Part shown: one piece after another, positions 4,539 through 5,237 of the stretch
How the letters are laid out: each line of letters begins with the position of its first letter
Numbering within the stretch: position 1 is the stretch's first letter
Notes under the pieces: model-generated
What the model was told of the DNA's origin: nothing
Seen by the model: only the letters and a program-made list of their open reading frames with translations
The model's database searches: none
Made by a program: the position numbers and the translations under genes
Assembly (NCBI GenBank): GCA_944389985.1
Contig: CALXON010000098.1
Coordinates: 1 to 5,237 of the forward strand
Source: an uncultured Spirochaetaceae bacterium
GTDB lineage: Bacteria > Spirochaetota > Spirochaetia > Sphaerochaetales > Sphaerochaetaceae
DNA length: 5,237 bases
Reading direction: 5' to 3'

Positions 4539-5237
4539 ATGAGAGTAATTATTGAACCAGATTATGAACGTCTTTCCGCATGGGCTGCCAACTATATCGC
4601 AAGACGCATGAAGGATCATGTGAGGAAAGGCGAGACGCGCCCGTTCGTACTCGGACTTCCTACAGGATCTTCTCCGATCGGTACATACAAGGAGCTTATA
4701 AAGCTCAACAAGTCAGGTTACATCTCATTCAGGAATGTCGTGACATTCAATATGGATGAGTATGTGGGGCTGCCGAGGGATCATGAGCAGAGCTACTGGA
4801 CTTTCATGCATAGGAATTTCTTCGATCATATTGATATCCCCAAAGAGAACATAAACATTCTTGACGGAATGGCAGAGGACACAGATGAGGAGTGTAGGAA
4901 GTATGAGGAGAAGATCGCCTCATACGGCGGTATAGATCTTTTCTTAGGCGGAATCGGAGCTGATGGACACATAGCGTTCAATGAGCCGTTCAGCTCACTC
5001 TCATCACGCACCAGGGACAAGGCCCTGACCTATGACACGAAAGTCATGAACTCAAGGTTCTTCGGCGGGAATATATCTGCTGTTCCTTCCAGAGCCCTTA
5101 CAGTAGGAGTCGAGACCGTGATGGACGCCAGAGAGGTAATGATTCTCGTAAACGGACACTCCAAGGCAAGAGCACTTCACCATACCGTAGAAGGGGGTGT
5201 GTCACAGAGCTGGACATGCTCTGCTCTGCAGATGCAT
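4539..5237 (+). CDS. nagB: Glucosamine-6-phosphate deaminase NagB, C-terminus off the window
   Basis: NagB converts glucosamine 6-phosphate to fructose 6-phosphate and ammonia, feeding amino sugars into glycolysis. The 233 codons present cover all but roughly the last 35 residues of a normal enzyme, cut by the right edge with no frameshift seen. The phosphate-binding loop is LPTGSSPIGTY (40-50). FNMDEYVGL (70-78) and GGIGADGHIAFNEP (137-150) give Asp73, Asp142, His144 and Glu149, which match E. coli Asp72, Asp141, His143 and Glu148. Arg159 and Lys161 match E. coli allosteric-site residues Arg158 and Lys160, so activation by N-acetylglucosamine 6-phosphate is plausible. ATG 4539 has GGGAGG (4527-4532) six bases upstream. 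The 51-nt gap after mnmA shows no promoter or terminator, so read-through from upstream is likely. No nagA is visible. Confidence 0.96.
   Translation, partial: MRVIIEPDYERLSAWAANYIARRMKDHVRKGETRPFVLGLPTGSSPIGTYKELIKLNKSGYISFRNVVTFNMDEYVGLPRDHEQSYWTFMHRNFFDHIDIPKENINILDGMAEDTDEECRKYEEKIASYGGIDLFLGGIGADGHIAFNEPFSSLSSRTRDKALTYDTKVMNSRFFGGNISAVPSRALTVGVETVMDAREVMILVNGHSKARALHHTVEGGVSQSWTCSALQMH

Overview
The window is a compact bacterial segment at mid GC content with AT-rich spacers. It holds three complete-looking genes plus context on each side: a leftward block (HTH regulator fragment, flavodoxin, DUF3793 protein) and a rightward block (acyl-CoA synthetase, mnmA, partial nagB). The two blocks diverge from a regulatory region at about 1297-1513. 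The proteins suggest an anaerobe. The flavodoxin is the short clostridial type, DUF3793 is known mainly from anaerobes, and the MnmA belongs to a divergent subfamily. My best guess is a spirochaete of the Sphaerochaeta/Treponema kind, with a clostridial relative as the alternative. This is inference from protein resemblance, not a database result.

Left part (1-1296, minus strand). DUF3793 and flavodoxin form a tight two-gene operon: the flavodoxin ribosome binding site overlaps the DUF3793 stop codon. The operon ends in a hairpin at 280-305. Beyond it, a separate AT-rich promoter flanked by a 14-bp direct repeat drives an XRE-type (HipB-like) regulator that runs off the left edge.

Central spacer (1297-1513). 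This is the most interesting part. Two perfect 18-bp palindromes, AGTTAGC-N4-GCTAACT, lie exactly 100 bp apart. One covers the -35 and spacer of a good leftward promoter. The other sits directly in front of the DUF3793 ribosome binding site. Between them is a GC-rich hairpin followed by five T on the minus strand, which looks like a terminator inside the operon leader. The half-site resembles DtxR/IdeR-type metal-regulator sites, so I infer an iron- or manganese-responsive flavodoxin operon. A rightward promoter for the acyl-CoA synthetase begins 11 bp from the second palindrome.

Right part (1514-5237, plus strand). A 630-residue long-chain acyl-CoA synthetase-like protein is followed after 16 nt by mnmA (tRNA U34 2-thiolation) and after another 51 nt by nagB (glucosamine-6-phosphate deaminase), which is cut by the right edge. 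The spacing suggests co-transcription, although the functions (lipid activation, tRNA modification, amino-sugar catabolism) are not obviously linked. Two of these enzymes have unusual active-site residues. The MnmA lacks the usual second catalytic cysteine but has a CxxC. The acyl-CoA synthetase has Glu where the C-terminal catalytic Lys normally stands.
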